Assembly: GCF_011762485.1 (NCBI RefSeq) | Contig: NZ_JAAKGI010000007.1 | Span: forward strand, 62,001 to 126,000 | Direction: 5' to 3' | From: Yeosuana marina | GTDB lineage: Bacteria; Bacteroidota; Bacteroidia; Flavobacteriales; Flavobacteriaceae | Length of the DNA stretch: 64,000 nucleotides | Part shown: positions 1-9,373 of the stretch, one piece after another | How positions within the stretch are numbered: position 1 is the stretch's first letter | Layout of the letters: each line of letters opens with the position of its first letter | Notes under the pieces: generated by a model | Told to the model about the DNA's origin: nothing | Seen by the model: only the letters and a program-made list of their open reading frames with translations | Databases searched by the model: none | Position numbers and translations under genes: made by a program

Positions 1-873
1 TGTCCAACGACCAATCATTAAACTGGCCCAATACAATGAAATATAAGGTGCAATATCAGAAATTGCAAAATTCAAGTTATGCTCCATATAGGCTGGTAAA
101 TTACTTGCGGTAGATACCTCAACACCTACATATACAAAAATACCTATCATTCCTAAAACCAACTGAGGGTATTTTAATGCTGATGTTTTAGCTTTCTCTT
201 TAGTGCTACCCTCCTCTTCTGCAATCATTTTGGGTTTATCTGGCAAAGATGAAAATTTTAATAAAACAGCAACAAGTAAGAAGGCTAAACCAAGCACCAA
301 ATAAGGAATCTTTACACTTTCAATACTCATGTTGGAAGCGGCTCCTGCAAGAGGTGTTCCAAAAATCGCGAAACTCACAATAAGAGGTCCTATAGTTGTA
401 CCAAAATTATTAATACCTCCAGCTAATGTTAAACGTTGAGACCCTGTTGAAATTGGACCAAGCGCAATAGCTAATGGATTGGCAACTGTTTGCTGTAATG
501 AAAACCCTAAAGCTACTATAAACAAACCCGACAACATAAGAGCAAAAGAGCCTGTGTTGGCTGCTGGATAAAACAATAAGGTTCCTAAAGCTGAAATACC
601 AAGTCCTAACACCAAACCATTTTTATAACCTATGGTATTGACAATATCCTTTTTAATTAAAATAGAAATTCCCATATAAATAAGGGATCCAACGGTATAT
701 GCTATGTAAAACGCAAAAGAAACTAATTGGCTTTCGCCTTGGGTTAAATCAAATGCTTTTTTAAATACAGGGATAAGAATATCATTACTTGCAGCAACAA
801 ATCCCCAAAAAAAGAAAACAGTGGCTAAAGGAATAAATTGGCCCCATTTGGTAGGTGAATTTTCAGAATTCAT
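1..873 (-). CDS. sugar MFS transporter, FucP-like (3' end outside window)
   Basis: An open frame read leftward from an ATG at 873 runs through 291 codons to the window edge without a stop, so the C-terminal part is missing. The translation starts MNSENSPTKWGQFIPLATVF and continues as a series of hydrophobic helices. It contains a WGFVAASNDILIPVFKKAF-type first-helix region and a QQTVANPLAIALGP stretch, both typical of the fucose/glucose-galactose:proton symporter branch of the major facilitator superfamily. It would import a sugar across the inner membrane. The substrate cannot be told from the sequence. No sugar-catabolic neighbour is visible on the right, and any operon partners lie off the left edge. 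Confidence 0.8.
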   Translation of the reverse strand, partial: MNSENSPTKWGQFIPLATVFFFWGFVAASNDILIPVFKKAFDLTQGESQLVSFAFYIAYTVGSLIYMGISILIKKDIVNTIGYKNGLVLGLGISALGTLLFYPAANTGSFALMLSGLFIVALGFSLQQTVANPLAIALGPISTGSQRLTLAGGINNFGTTIGPLIVSFAIFGTPLAGAASNMSIESVKIPYLVLGLAFLLVAVLLKFSSLPDKPKMIAEEEGSTKEKAKTSALKYPQLVLGMIGIFVYVGVEVSTASNLPAYMEHNLNFAISDIAPYISLYWASLMIGRWT

Positions 874-1119
874 AATCTTAGTTTATAATAGTTTTAGTTA
901 GAAATATATTTTTTATCATTGAAAACTGTAAATATATTTTTTATATGGGAGATATGAATATCTTTTCAAGGTTATTTTAAAAAAATGCATGATTATTTAT
1001 ATTAAGGATTGAATAGAAAAAAAATCCTTAAAGAAACGTTCAAAAAGGTATACTTATTTCAACATTTTTGAACTACTCAAAAAATAATATAAATTTTATG
1101 ACTATCGGTTTAATGGATT

Positions 1120-2067
1120 TTACTCAGTAAGATTTTTGATAATATCTTTGGTAGGCAATATAGCATTTGTATGCTCAATACTGGGGCCAGCCACCCATAC
1201 AGTTTTATAAGTTACTTTGGTTGCCGCATTTTGAGTAGCTTTCATGCCTATCGAAAATCGAATCATTTTCACCCACTTTTTAAGCGTTTTATTTTTATTT
1301 AAAATAGTTTCTAACCAAGTTTGTTTGGTTCCAATTTTTTGAACATAGGGTGTATTTATTACGGTACATGGGGTTCCAGAAATTCGCTCGGTCACCACAA
1401 TATCTTTTGCGCCATAATCGACACAAGCCTGTTTGTATTCATCTGTAACATTTGCCTCAATAGAAGCAATAAACGGACTTCCAACTGAAACCCCAGCAGC
1501 CCCATAACTTAACATTCTATCTATATCTGCTTTACAGCCAACACCACCTGCTGATATTACAGGAATTTTACAATTAGAAACTAGGTCTTTTATAAGTTCT
1601 TTTGGATTCTTACTGCCTCGGTGTCCTCCTGCTTCATTATTGACAGCTATTATAGCATCTGCACCAAGATGTTCAACTTTTTGAGCAAATTTTAAATCGA
1701 CAACATCACAAAACACTTTAATACCGGCTTTATGGGCTTGTCTTATAGTTTCTTCGGGACTTCCTAAAGAGGTAATAATAAAATCGCAGCCTTCTTCACA
1801 AATAACTTCTAATTGTCCTTTATATTTAAGGTTTGACTTATTGACAATCAAGTTAAAACCAAAAGCACCTCCTTCAACCTTAGCTGCTTTTAACTCTTTC
1901 AATGCAGCTCGCAATTCTTCAAGCGTTCTATAGTTTAATGCTGGTATACAACCCCCAATACCTCCTTTCATGGCTTCTATTACCATCGCTGTATTAGAAA
2001 CTAAAAACATAGGAGCTTGAATGATTGGGTGATTTATTTTAAGAATTTGGGATAGTACAGTCTGCAT
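1120..2067 (-). CDS. nitronate monooxygenase (2-nitropropane dioxygenase family)
   Basis: This is a 315-residue FMN-dependent TIM-barrel protein. Visible family motifs are the N-terminal HPIIQAPM strand, the glycine-rich GGIGGCIPALNYR segment, the NNEAGGHRG loop with the active-site histidine region, and ISAGGVG followed by VSVGSPF, which bind the flavin phosphate. Such enzymes oxidise alkyl nitronates and protect cells from compounds such as propionate 3-nitronate. Some family members instead act as enoyl-ACP reductases (FabK), which I cannot exclude. I chose the ATG at 2067 because the frame is open a little further upstream only from a TTG. The gene stands alone, 246 bp downstream of the start of the divergently unrelated MFS gene on the same strand. 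Confidence 0.85.
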   Translation of the reverse strand: MQTVLSQILKINHPIIQAPMFLVSNTAMVIEAMKGGIGGCIPALNYRTLEELRAALKELKAAKVEGGAFGFNLIVNKSNLKYKGQLEVICEEGCDFIITSLGSPEETIRQAHKAGIKVFCDVVDLKFAQKVEHLGADAIIAVNNEAGGHRGSKNPKELIKDLVSNCKIPVISAGGVGCKADIDRMLSYGAAGVSVGSPFIASIEANVTDEYKQACVDYGAKDIVVTERISGTPCTVINTPYVQKIGTKQTWLETILNKNKTLKKWVKMIRFSIGMKATQNAATKVTYKTVWVAGPSIEHTNAILPTKDIIKNLTE

Positions 2068-2138
2068 AGTTAAAACATATTTTAACAAATATAAATATTA
2101 ATTTATTCAGTACACATAGTTTATAATAGTGAATAAAA

Positions 2139-2164
2139 AAAGCGTAGTTATATAACTACGCTTT
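2139..2164 (-). terminator. rho-independent terminator of the proteorhodopsin gene
   Basis: A perfect 26 bp palindrome (AAAGCGTAGTTAT and its complement) lies 24 bp past the proteorhodopsin stop. On the minus strand it is followed by seven T, the layout of an intrinsic terminator. Confidence 0.85.
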
Positions 2165-2187
2165 AACTGAGTGATTTTTTTAACTAA

Positions 2188-2919
2188 CTAATTAAGAATT
2201 TCATTCTTTTTAACGGCTAATGTATAGACAACTAACCCAAAGCCTATTTTATTTATGGCATCAGCAATGTTATATGCAACATCAACACTTCCAGATCCTA
2301 TAATGTTTGTATACCAACCATTGGTTCCTAACATATAACCTAGAGGATAAATTGCCCAACCAACTAAAACAAACCAACATAAAATTTTATGAGCTTTTAA
2401 AACATCACCTCCAGCTTCAACAGCTAATTTTTTTGCAGTACCCAACCAAATATCATAGACAATTACAAAGTAAGCAACACCTGAGATTGCTCCCCAAAGC
2501 GCAGCTTGGTTTGGAAATACAGCCTCTCCGAAGTAGCCTGTAACTAGCATAACTACCGATAGCACAATTAATCTCCATAATAAAGACGTTTTTGCTCCTG
2601 CTACTTTAAGGATTAGATAAAATTCAACACACATTAAGGGAACAGTTAATATCCAGTCTACATATCTGAAAAATGTTGGAGATTCCATATTAGTTTCCCA
2701 ATAATCTCTCATGTAGAAATAATGCACAGCCGCAATAAAAGTTATTAGTCCAGAAACTAATACTGATGTTCTCCATTTTTTATCAAATTGATTTAATGAT
2801 AAAAAGAAAAAAGCTGATGCAGCCATCATAGCCATAGAACCTACAAAAAAAGTAAATCCTGTGTAGTCTGTGGGGTCTAATTTAGATACCACCCCGGAAA
2901 AAAGTAAAATGGTTTTCAT
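2188..2919 (-). CDS. green-tuned proteorhodopsin (light-driven proton pump)
   Basis: This is a 243-residue seven-helix microbial rhodopsin. The third-helix block RYVDWILTVPLMCVEF contains Asp88 (proton acceptor), Thr92 and Glu99 (proton donor), the D-T-E set of outward proton pumps rather than the NDQ sodium or NTQ chloride set. Met96 occupies the spectral-tuning site (residue 105 of the SAR86 protein), where Leu or Met predicts green absorption. His66 matches the conserved histidine that pairs with the proton acceptor, and Lys224 in ADAINKIGF is the retinal Schiff-base lysine. The blh gene that supplies retinal is transcribed divergently 114 bp away. The protein should be in the inner membrane and use light to build proton-motive force. 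Assignment is near certain; the wavelength is an inference from one residue. Confidence 0.97.
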   Translation of the reverse strand: MKTILLFSGVVSKLDPTDYTGFTFFVGSMAMMAASAFFFLSLNQFDKKWRTSVLVSGLITFIAAVHYFYMRDYWETNMESPTFFRYVDWILTVPLMCVEFYLILKVAGAKTSLLWRLIVLSVVMLVTGYFGEAVFPNQAALWGAISGVAYFVIVYDIWLGTAKKLAVEAGGDVLKAHKILCWFVLVGWAIYPLGYMLGTNGWYTNIIGSGSVDVAYNIADAINKIGFGLVVYTLAVKKNEILN

Positions 2920-2954
2920 AGAATTTTGTTTAATTATTTTTTATTTTTATTAAA

Positions 2955-2962
2955 CAAAACTA
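2955..2962 (-). promoter_or_regulatory. candidate -7 element of the proteorhodopsin promoter
   Basis: On the minus strand the octamer TAGTTTTG fits the Bacteroidota -7 consensus TAnnTTTG. It lies about 36 bp upstream of the proteorhodopsin ATG. No clear -33 TTTG is seen at the preferred distance, so this is tentative. Confidence 0.4.
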
Positions 2963-3033
2963 CAAATAATTAAACTATTAATTATATTTTTATCAAAAAA
3001 TTTTTATCTGAAATGGCAATATCCTAAGTAATC

Positions 3034-3927
3034 ATGGAAAAAATATATAATTTATCAATTGTGCTAAGTTTTCTAGGCTTATGGTTAAACTCTAGCATTC
3101 CAAAAAATTATGAAATAGCTTTAGGCTTTATTTTGATCTTTTCTTTTGGTATTTTACATGGCTCAAACGATATTTTATTAATTGAAAACATATCCAATAA
3201 AAAAACTCATTATCCTATTTTAAAAATTGTAGTTATTTATGTAATATCTGTTTTTACTGCTGTTTGCATTTTTTATTTTATGCCTTTAATAGCACTAATT
3301 CTTTTTATATTTTCAAGTGCTTTTCATTTTGGAGAACAGCACTGGGAACATAAAATATCTAATAACCTTAAATCATTCAATAAATTATATTATTTTTTTT
3401 ATGGTCTTTTTGTCTTAATGTTGTTATTTGTTTTTAATTCACAAGAAGTCATAGATGTAATTAAATCTATTGCAAATTATACCCTTACCAAAGATTTTAT
3501 AGTATATAGTTTTATAATAACAGCCGCTATCCTAATACTTTTATCCATAAATCTTATTTACAAATCTGAAACTTTTAAATCTATTTACCTCAAAGAATTG
3601 TTTTATTTATTGGTCTTTTCAGTTGTGTTTAAAGTATCTACTCTTATTTGGGGATTTACGATGTATTTTATTTTTTGGCATAGTATACCTTCATTATTTG
3701 AACAGATAACTTTTATTTATGGAAGTTTTAAAAAAGAACACGTTATACGCTATACTAAAAAAGCTTTTCCGTATTGGTTAATATCCCTATTAGGGCTTGC
3801 AATTGTTGTTTTTATTTTTAAAAATCAACAATCCCTTTATGCAATATTATTTTCTTTTATTGCGGCTCTAACATTTCCACACTCGATAGTTATAAATAAA
3901 ATGTTTTTACATAAAAACAACTTTTAA
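3034..3927 (+). CDS. blh: beta-carotene 15,15'-dioxygenase, Brp/Blh family
   Basis: This 297-residue polytopic membrane protein belongs to the Brp/Blh family, which cleaves beta-carotene into two molecules of retinal. The family histidines that bind iron are visible in GILHGSNDILL (His42), SAFHFGEQHW, FIFWHSIPSLFEQ and LTFPHSIVINKMF. Its divergent position next to the proteorhodopsin gene is the usual flavobacterial arrangement and explains its job as chromophore supply for the pump. No carotenoid biosynthesis gene (crtE, crtB, crtI, crtY) appears in this window, so beta-carotene must be made from loci elsewhere. The ATG at 3034 is the first in frame and gives the full N-terminal helix. Confidence 0.93.
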   Translation: MEKIYNLSIVLSFLGLWLNSSIPKNYEIALGFILIFSFGILHGSNDILLIENISNKKTHYPILKIVVIYVISVFTAVCIFYFMPLIALILFIFSSAFHFGEQHWEHKISNNLKSFNKLYYFFYGLFVLMLLFVFNSQEVIDVIKSIANYTLTKDFIVYSFIITAAILILLSINLIYKSETFKSIYLKELFYLLVFSVVFKVSTLIWGFTMYFIFWHSIPSLFEQITFIYGSFKKEHVIRYTKKAFPYWLISLLGLAIVVFIFKNQQSLYAILFSFIAALTFPHSIVINKMFLHKNNF

Positions 3928-4009
3928 TAAAGACACTGTTTTTAATTAAATCAAAAAAGGGTTTAAATTCATATTCGATTTTTCTTCAATTAGTTTAGAA
4001 TCAAAACAT

Positions 4010-4045
4010 ATTATCAGTTATTATGCATGCATAATAACTGATAAT
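4010..4045. promoter_or_regulatory. 36 bp perfect palindrome around TGCATGCA
   Basis: The 18-base arm ATTATCAGTTATTATGCA is followed directly by its exact reverse complement. There is no loop and no T-run, so it is not a classic terminator. A 16 bp part (TTATTATGCATGCATA) recurs identically at 4114-4129, just before the next gene. It could be an operator for a dimeric regulator or an unusual hairpin at the end of the blh transcript. Confidence 0.5.
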
Positions 4046-4113
4046 CAATATATTATATATTCACACTATTTAAAACCACTTAAATCATTGATAATATGAC
4101 TTTTATCATTTTT

Positions 4114-4129
4114 TTATTATGCATGCATA
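4114..4129. promoter_or_regulatory. second copy of the palindrome core
   Basis: These 16 bases are identical to the centre of the 36 bp palindrome at 4010-4045, and 12 of them (TATGCATGCATA) are themselves palindromic. The site ends 35 bp before the ATG of the secreted protein gene, where an operator overlapping a promoter would sit. Confidence 0.4.
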
Positions 4130-4164
4130 GTTAATTTTATACCTATTAAACAACAAATTGTAAA

Positions 4165-4662
4165 ATGAAAAAAATACTTTTAGGTTTATTTCTTTTTGGA
4201 TTAACCACTCAAATCAATGCTCAAACAATAGAACTATCAGAAGTTGAGCTTTCAGTAAATTACAAATATTTAAATGCCACCCAATCTGAAGAGGCTGCTG
4301 TTCCGGTTAAGAAGTTAGTCGACAAACTTTTAGCTTGTAATGAGGATAATACCGATGTGTTTGTTGATGACAATGGTGAGTATTGTGTGTCTTTCTATAT
4401 TCCTGAAGGACGCATTGTTGCAGCTTTTAATAACGAAGGAAAAATACTAAGAACATTTGAAAAATATGAAAATATTAGATTACCGTTAGAAGTTTTACAA
4501 AATATTGCCACTAATTATCCCAATTGGTCAATTGCAGGAAACACCTACCTCGTTAGTTTTCATTGCGATAAAGGTTTAACTAAAAAACTGTATAAAATTA
4601 GATTAGAAAATGAGGATAAAGTATTGAATATAAAAACGGACGAAAAAGGTCTGTTCCTATAA
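4165..4662 (+). CDS. small secreted protein, PepSY-like, function unknown
   Basis: This is a 165-residue protein with a clear Sec signal peptide (MKKILLGLFLFGLTTQINAQ, cleavage expected after the final Ala-Gln region). The mature part has the pattern strand-rich core, then FYIPEGRIVAAFNNEGKILR and a final KLYKIRLENEDK strand. This resembles the PepSY-like small periplasmic proteins common in Flavobacteriaceae. As I recall, such proteins are sometimes annotated as nicotinate-nucleotide adenylyltransferase; no nucleotidyltransferase motif (HxGH) is present here, so I do not use that name. It is preceded by the duplicated TGCATGCA palindromes and followed by a terminator shared with dnaK. Confidence 0.7.
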   Translation: MKKILLGLFLFGLTTQINAQTIELSEVELSVNYKYLNATQSEEAAVPVKKLVDKLLACNEDNTDVFVDDNGEYCVSFYIPEGRIVAAFNNEGKILRTFEKYENIRLPLEVLQNIATNYPNWSIAGNTYLVSFHCDKGLTKKLYKIRLENEDKVLNIKTDEKGLFL

Positions 4663-4681
4663 ATTTTTAAAACTCAAACAT

Positions 4682-4715
4682 AAAAAAACGCAACTAAAAT
4701 TAGTTGCGTTTTTTT
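4682..4715. terminator. bidirectional rho-independent terminator
   Basis: A 16 bp stem, AAAAAAACGCAACTAA with its exact complement and a 2-base loop, lies between the convergent secreted-protein gene and dnaK. The A and T tracts allow termination in both directions. Confidence 0.9.
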
Positions 4716-4754
4716 ATTGAGATTCTGAAACATATGTTCAGAACAAATAAACTG

Positions 4755-6665
4755 TTATTTAACTTCTTCGAAGTCTACGTCTTCAACATCACTGCTTTCA
4801 TCTGCTGATTGTCCGTTTTGACTTGCATCAGGACCTGCTTCTGCACCACCTTGTTGTGCTTCGGCTTGTGCCTTATACATTTCTTCAGAAGCAACTTTCC
4901 AAGCTTCGTTTATTTTCTCTAAAGCTGGCTCAATAACAGCAACATCTTTAGTTTCGTAAGCTTTTTTCAATTCTTCTAAGGCCTCTTCAATTGGTTTCTT
5001 TTTATCATCAGATAATTTCTCACCAAATTCTTTTAACTGACTTTCTGTTTGGAAAATCATCGCATCGGCAGCATTTAATTTTTCAGCTTTTTCTTTAGCT
5101 TGTTTATCAGCTTCGGCATTCGCTTCAGCATCTGCTTTCATTTTTTTGATTTCCTCTTCGGTTAAACCAGAAGATGCTTCAATACGAATATCTTGTGTTT
5201 TATTTGTTGCTTTATCTGTAGCTGTTACATGTATAATACCATTAGCATCAATGTCAAACGTTACTTCAATTTGTGGTGTTCCTCGTCTTGCTGGTGGAAT
5301 ACCATCTAAATGGAAACGACCAATTGTTTTATTATCGCCTGCCATAGCTCGTTCACCTTGCAATACGTGAATTTCTACTGATGGCTGATTATCGGCTGCT
5401 GTTGAGAATACTTGCGATTTTTTAGTTGGAATCGTAGTGTTCGCTTCAATAAGCTTGGTCATTACATTACCCATAGTTTCAATACCAAGAGATAATGGTG
5501 TTACATCTAAAAGCAATACATCTTTAACATCGCCTGTTAACACACCTCCTTGAATTCCAGCTCCTAATGATACAACTTCATCTGGATTCACTCCTTTACT
5601 TGGCGCTTTTCCAAAGAATTTCTCAACAGCTGCTTGAACTGCTGGGATACGTGTTGAACCACCAACTAAAATAATCTCATCGATATCACTTTTTGATAAT
5701 CCTGCTGATTTTAAAGCCGACTCACATGGTGCAATAGTACGTTTTACTAAATCGTCAATTAATTGCTCAAACTTAGCTTTTGTCAACGTTCTTACTAAGT
5801 GTTTTGGACCGCTAGCAGTTGCTGTAATATATGGTAAATTAATTTCTGTTTGACTAGAAGATGATAATTCAATCTTAGCTTTTTCAGCAGCTTCTTTTAA
5901 ACGTTGTAAAGACATTGGGTCTTTACGTAAGTCCATATCTTCTTCAGCTTTAAACTCGTCAGCTAACCAATTAATGATTTTTTCATCAACATCATCACCA
6001 CCTAAGTGTGTATCTCCATCGGTAGACAATACTTCAAATACACCATCACCTAATTCAAGTATAGACACATCATGTGTTCCTCCACCAAAGTCAAATACCA
6101 CTATTTTCTGGTCTTTTCCTTTTTTATCTAATCCATAAGCCAATGCCGCTGCAGTAGGCTCGTTTATAATTCTTCTAACTTTTAAACCTGCAATTTCTCC
6201 GGCTTCTTTGGTTGCTTGACGCTGAGAATCGTTAAAATAAGCTGGTACAGTGATAACCGCTTCACTTACAGTGGTTCCTAAATAATCTTCAGCTGTTTTC
6301 TTCATTTTTTGAAGAATCATAGCCGATAATTCTTGTGGCGTATATAAACGACCATCAATATCAACTCGTGGCGTATCGTTATCTCCTTTTACAACTTTAT
6401 ATGGTACACGTTCTGCTTCGTTTTTCGATTCAGAATATTTATTTCCCATAAAGCGTTTAATAGATGAAACCGTTTTTGTTGGATTTGTCACCGCTTGACG
6501 TTTCGCAGGATCACCAACTTTAATTTCGCCACCTTCTACAAAGGCGATTACAGACGGTGTGGTACGTTTACCTTCTGCATTTGGGATAACAACAGGTTCG
6601 TTACCTTCCATTACAGAAACGCAAGAGTTGGTTGTTCCTAAATCTATTCCAATAATTTTACTCAT
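4755..6665 (-). CDS. dnaK: molecular chaperone DnaK (Hsp70)
   Basis: This is a full-length 636-residue Hsp70. All three family signatures are present: [12 protein letters not shown] at the N terminus, a [16 protein letters not shown] phosphate loop, and [13 protein letters not shown]. The substrate-binding half includes [11 protein letters not shown] and the helical lid, and the protein ends in an acidic DVDFEEVK tail. It folds proteins in the cytoplasm with DnaJ and GrpE, neither of which is adjacent. The histidine in GGGTHDV replaces the phenylalanine of E. coli DnaK. I believe this is common in the Bacteroidota and does not suggest loss of function. The gene is monocistronic, with a terminator 40 bp downstream. 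Confidence 0.98.
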   Translation of the reverse strand: MSKIIGIDLGTTNSCVSVMEGNEPVVIPNAEGKRTTPSVIAFVEGGEIKVGDPAKRQAVTNPTKTVSSIKRFMGNKYSESKNEAERVPYKVVKGDNDTPRVDIDGRLYTPQELSAMILQKMKKTAEDYLGTTVSEAVITVPAYFNDSQRQATKEAGEIAGLKVRRIINEPTAAALAYGLDKKGKDQKIVVFDFGGGTHDVSILELGDGVFEVLSTDGDTHLGGDDVDEKIINWLADEFKAEEDMDLRKDPMSLQRLKEAAEKAKIELSSSSQTEINLPYITATASGPKHLVRTLTKAKFEQLIDDLVKRTIAPCESALKSAGLSKSDIDEIILVGGSTRIPAVQAAVEKFFGKAPSKGVNPDEVVSLGAGIQGGVLTGDVKDVLLLDVTPLSLGIETMGNVMTKLIEANTTIPTKKSQVFSTAADNQPSVEIHVLQGERAMAGDNKTIGRFHLDGIPPARRGTPQIEVTFDIDANGIIHVTATDKATNKTQDIRIEASSGLTEEEIKKMKADAEANAEADKQAKEKAEKLNAADAMIFQTESQLKEFGEKLSDDKKKPIEEALEELKKAYETKDVAVIEPALEKINEAWKVASEEMYKAQAEAQQGGAEAGPDASQNGQSADESSDVEDVDFEEVK

Positions 6666-6795
6666 AATTTATTTTTTATTGTGTTGAAAGTTCATTTTTA
6701 AATTCATGGTGTTAAAGTCAATGATTATGCCAACCCAAAAAGCATGACACAGTGTCATATTAATCTTGAAATTTCTATATAATTAAAGCGAATTA

Positions 6796-6899
6796 TGGCG
6801 CAACCCTGTCGGGTCGGGCTATACGCTACAAGTCCTCGCAAACCCGATAACAATCACGTTGCTGTGGGCTTTCCGCTGCTATCCCTTGCGCAGAGGCGT
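6796..6899. repeat. GC-rich intergenic palindromic element
   Basis: About 104 bp of DNA clearly richer in G+C than its surroundings sits between dnaK and the serine dehydratase. Its ends are inverted (GGCGCAA near 6797, TTGCGC at 6886-6891), and it holds a second related pair, GGGCTATACGCT and GGGCTTTCCGCT. It resembles the intergenic repeats found in many marine Flavobacteriaceae. An open frame of 77 codons crosses it but is not a plausible gene. No second copy is seen in this window. Confidence 0.5.
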
Positions 6900-6991
6900 A
6901 AACCGTTCAATATTCAACAAACTATTAAACCAAAAGAATTACAATCAACAAAAAAACACTCTATATTTGTTTCGAACTTTAAGTTTCTTTT

Positions 6992-8416
6992 ATGGAGTGT
7001 ATTTCTGTTTTCGACATGCTTAAAATAGGTATTGGGCCTTCTAGCTCGCATACATTAGGTCCTTGGCGCGCAGCAGAACGATGGATAAAAGAATTAAAAA
7101 CTGCTAAGATTTTTAACGATGTTGAAAGCATTCAAGTAAATTTATATGGGTCACTATCGCTAACAGGAAAAGGTCATGCAACAGATTTAGCTATTCTACT
7201 TGGTTTAAGTGGTGCTAACCCCGAAACCGTTCCTGTAGAATCAATTAATGATATTATTACTACTATTAAAACCAATAAAACCATTGTTTTTAATAACGAG
7301 AAAGTCATTGATTTTAATCCTGAAAAAAACATTGTCTTTAATAGAAAATTTTTGCCCTTTCATGCCAATGGTTTAATATTTACAGCTTGCATCAATGGCA
7401 AAAATAAAAAATCAACCTTCTACTCTATCGGCGGTGGTTTTGTGGTGAAAGAAGAACGAAAAAATTCAAAACGAAATAAAGAGATTTTTAACAACACTTT
7501 TCCGTATCCTATAAAATTAGGAACCGAACTTTTGGCATATTGTAAAGAGCAAAATATGTCTATTTCAGATATTGTATTAGAAAACGAAAAGTCGATTCGC
7601 TCCATCGAAACCATCGACTACGAATTGCAGCGTATTTGGATCACCATGCTAGAATGTATGTACATAGGCTGCCATACCGAAGGAAATCTACCTGGCGGAT
7701 TAAACGTAAGAAGGCGTGCTAACGACATTCACAAAACCCTAATCAGTGATTTACCATATAGCAATCCTCAAGAATGGTTAGAAAGCATTCGAAACACAGA
7801 AGTAAAGTTCAGACAAATATTAAAATGGGTAAGTTGTTTTGCATTGAGTGTTAATGAGGTTAATGCTTCTTTAGGACGTGTTGTCACAGCTCCAACAAAT
7901 GGAAGTGCTGGCGTTATTCCTGCGGTTTTAATGTACTATATGGTTATTGAAAATCACGAGGCTAATTTTAGTCACATTAAAAGATTCTTACTCGTTGCTG
8001 GCGAAATTGGGAGTATTTTCAAAAAAGGTGCTACCATATCGGCTGCAATGGGTGGTTGCCAAGCAGAAATTGGTGTATCATCAGCCATGGCTGCTGGTGC
8101 TTTAACCGAATTACTTGGTGGTACCACAGAGCAAGTATTAATGGCTGCCGAAATTGCCATGGAACACCATTTAGGTTTAACCTGCGATCCTATTGGTGGC
8201 TTGGTTCAAGTACCTTGTATCGAGCGTAATTCTATGGGTGCTATTAAAGCCATTCATGCTGCAGAACTCGCACTAGACACACATCCTGAAAATGTAAAAG
8301 TTCCTCTAGATAAAGTGGTTGCTACCATGTGGGAAACCGCCAAAGACATGAATTCTAAATACAAAGAAACCTCGGAGGGTGGTTTGGCTGTTGGCGTGCA
8401 TTTATCAGATTGTTAA
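6992..8416 (+). CDS. sdaA: L-serine ammonia-lyase, single-chain iron-sulfur type
   Basis: This 474-residue enzyme deaminates L-serine to pyruvate and ammonia in the cytoplasm. The N-terminal beta domain begins [20 protein letters not shown], the usual serine-binding start. The alpha domain holds [35 protein letters not shown] and [20 protein letters not shown], whose cysteines are the ligands expected for the oxygen-labile 4Fe-4S cluster. Both domains are fused in one chain as in E. coli SdaA. It is preceded by the GC-rich repeat and followed by panB after 114 bp. Nothing suggests an operon. Confidence 0.93.
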   Translation: MECISVFDMLKIGIGPSSSHTLGPWRAAERWIKELKTAKIFNDVESIQVNLYGSLSLTGKGHATDLAILLGLSGANPETVPVESINDIITTIKTNKTIVFNNEKVIDFNPEKNIVFNRKFLPFHANGLIFTACINGKNKKSTFYSIGGGFVVKEERKNSKRNKEIFNNTFPYPIKLGTELLAYCKEQNMSISDIVLENEKSIRSIETIDYELQRIWITMLECMYIGCHTEGNLPGGLNVRRRANDIHKTLISDLPYSNPQEWLESIRNTEVKFRQILKWVSCFALSVNEVNASLGRVVTAPTNGSAGVIPAVLMYYMVIENHEANFSHIKRFLLVAGEIGSIFKKGATISAAMGGCQAEIGVSSAMAAGALTELLGGTTEQVLMAAEIAMEHHLGLTCDPIGGLVQVPCIERNSMGAIKAIHAAELALDTHPENVKVPLDKVVATMWETAKDMNSKYKETSEGGLAVGVHLSDC

Positions 8417-8530
8417 TTTAATTTCTTTTCTATTCTAAATGAAGCACTTCAAATAGCCTTAAAGAAATGTTTAACATTATTTCTACCTTCATAATATTTA
8501 GTACTTTTACATTCTTATAACAAACAAATT

Positions 8531-9349
8531 ATGTCTGTAGCTAAAAAAGAATACAAACGAATTACCGTAAAAACATTGGTTGATATGAAAGCCAATGGCG
8601 AAAAAATATCGATGTTAACTGCTTATGATTATTCCATGGCGAAAATTGTTGATGGTGCTGGCATCGATGTTATTCTTGTGGGTGATTCTGCTAGTAATGT
8701 AATGGCGGGGCATGAAACAACATTGCCTATCACATTAGACCAAATGATCTATCATGCCTCTTCTGTGGTACGCGCTATAGACCGTGCTTTAGTTGTTGTT
8801 GATTTGCCTTTTGGAAGTTACCAAAGCGACCCAAAAGAAGCCCTGCGCTCTGCGATAAGAATCATGAAAGAAAGCAGAGCCCATTCGGTTAAAATGGAAG
8901 GTGGAAAAGAAATCAAAGAATCTATAAAACGTATTTTAAATGCTGGTATTCCTGTAATGGGACATTTAGGACTAACACCACAGTCAATTTATAAATTCGG
9001 CACCTATACGGTTCGTGCTAAAGAAGAACAAGAAGCAGCAGACTTAATTAAAGATGCTAAAATGCTGGAACGCATTGGCTGTTTTGCTATTGTATTGGAA
9101 AAAATTCCTGCCAAGTTAGCTAAAGAAGTAGCGGAAAGTGTCAGTATTCCTATTATAGGTATTGGTGCGGGAAATGGTGTTGATGGTCAAGTTTTGGTGC
9201 TTCACGATATGTTGGGTATGACACATGAATTCAATCCACGTTTTTTAAGACGTTATATGAATTTATATGAAGAAATGACGGATGCCATCTCTCAATATGT
9301 AACCGATGTAAAAAGCAAGGACTTCCCTAGTGATTCGGAACAATACTAG
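8531..9349 (+). CDS. panB: 3-methyl-2-oxobutanoate hydroxymethyltransferase
   Basis: This is a 272-residue PanB, which makes ketopantoate from 2-oxoisovalerate and methylene-tetrahydrofolate, the first committed step of pantothenate and coenzyme A synthesis. Family blocks seen are [34 protein letters not shown] (magnesium ligand), VKMEGG (catalytic lysine region), [10 protein letters not shown] and IGIGAG. The length is that of the family. It is followed closely (24 bp) by a pseudouridine synthase gene, an arrangement I believe is common in the Flavobacteriaceae, and the two may be cotranscribed. Confidence 0.96.
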   Translation: MSVAKKEYKRITVKTLVDMKANGEKISMLTAYDYSMAKIVDGAGIDVILVGDSASNVMAGHETTLPITLDQMIYHASSVVRAIDRALVVVDLPFGSYQSDPKEALRSAIRIMKESRAHSVKMEGGKEIKESIKRILNAGIPVMGHLGLTPQSIYKFGTYTVRAKEEQEAADLIKDAKMLERIGCFAIVLEKIPAKLAKEVAESVSIPIIGIGAGNGVDGQVLVLHDMLGMTHEFNPRFLRRYMNLYEEMTDAISQYVTDVKSKDFPSDSEQY

Positions 9350-9373
9350 TTAGTCAAAAATATTCGTGAATTA

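Noticed and set aside
6795..7028. 77-codon open frame before the serine dehydratase
   Set aside because: It runs through the GC-rich repeat, overlaps the sdaA start, and has no homology-like features.
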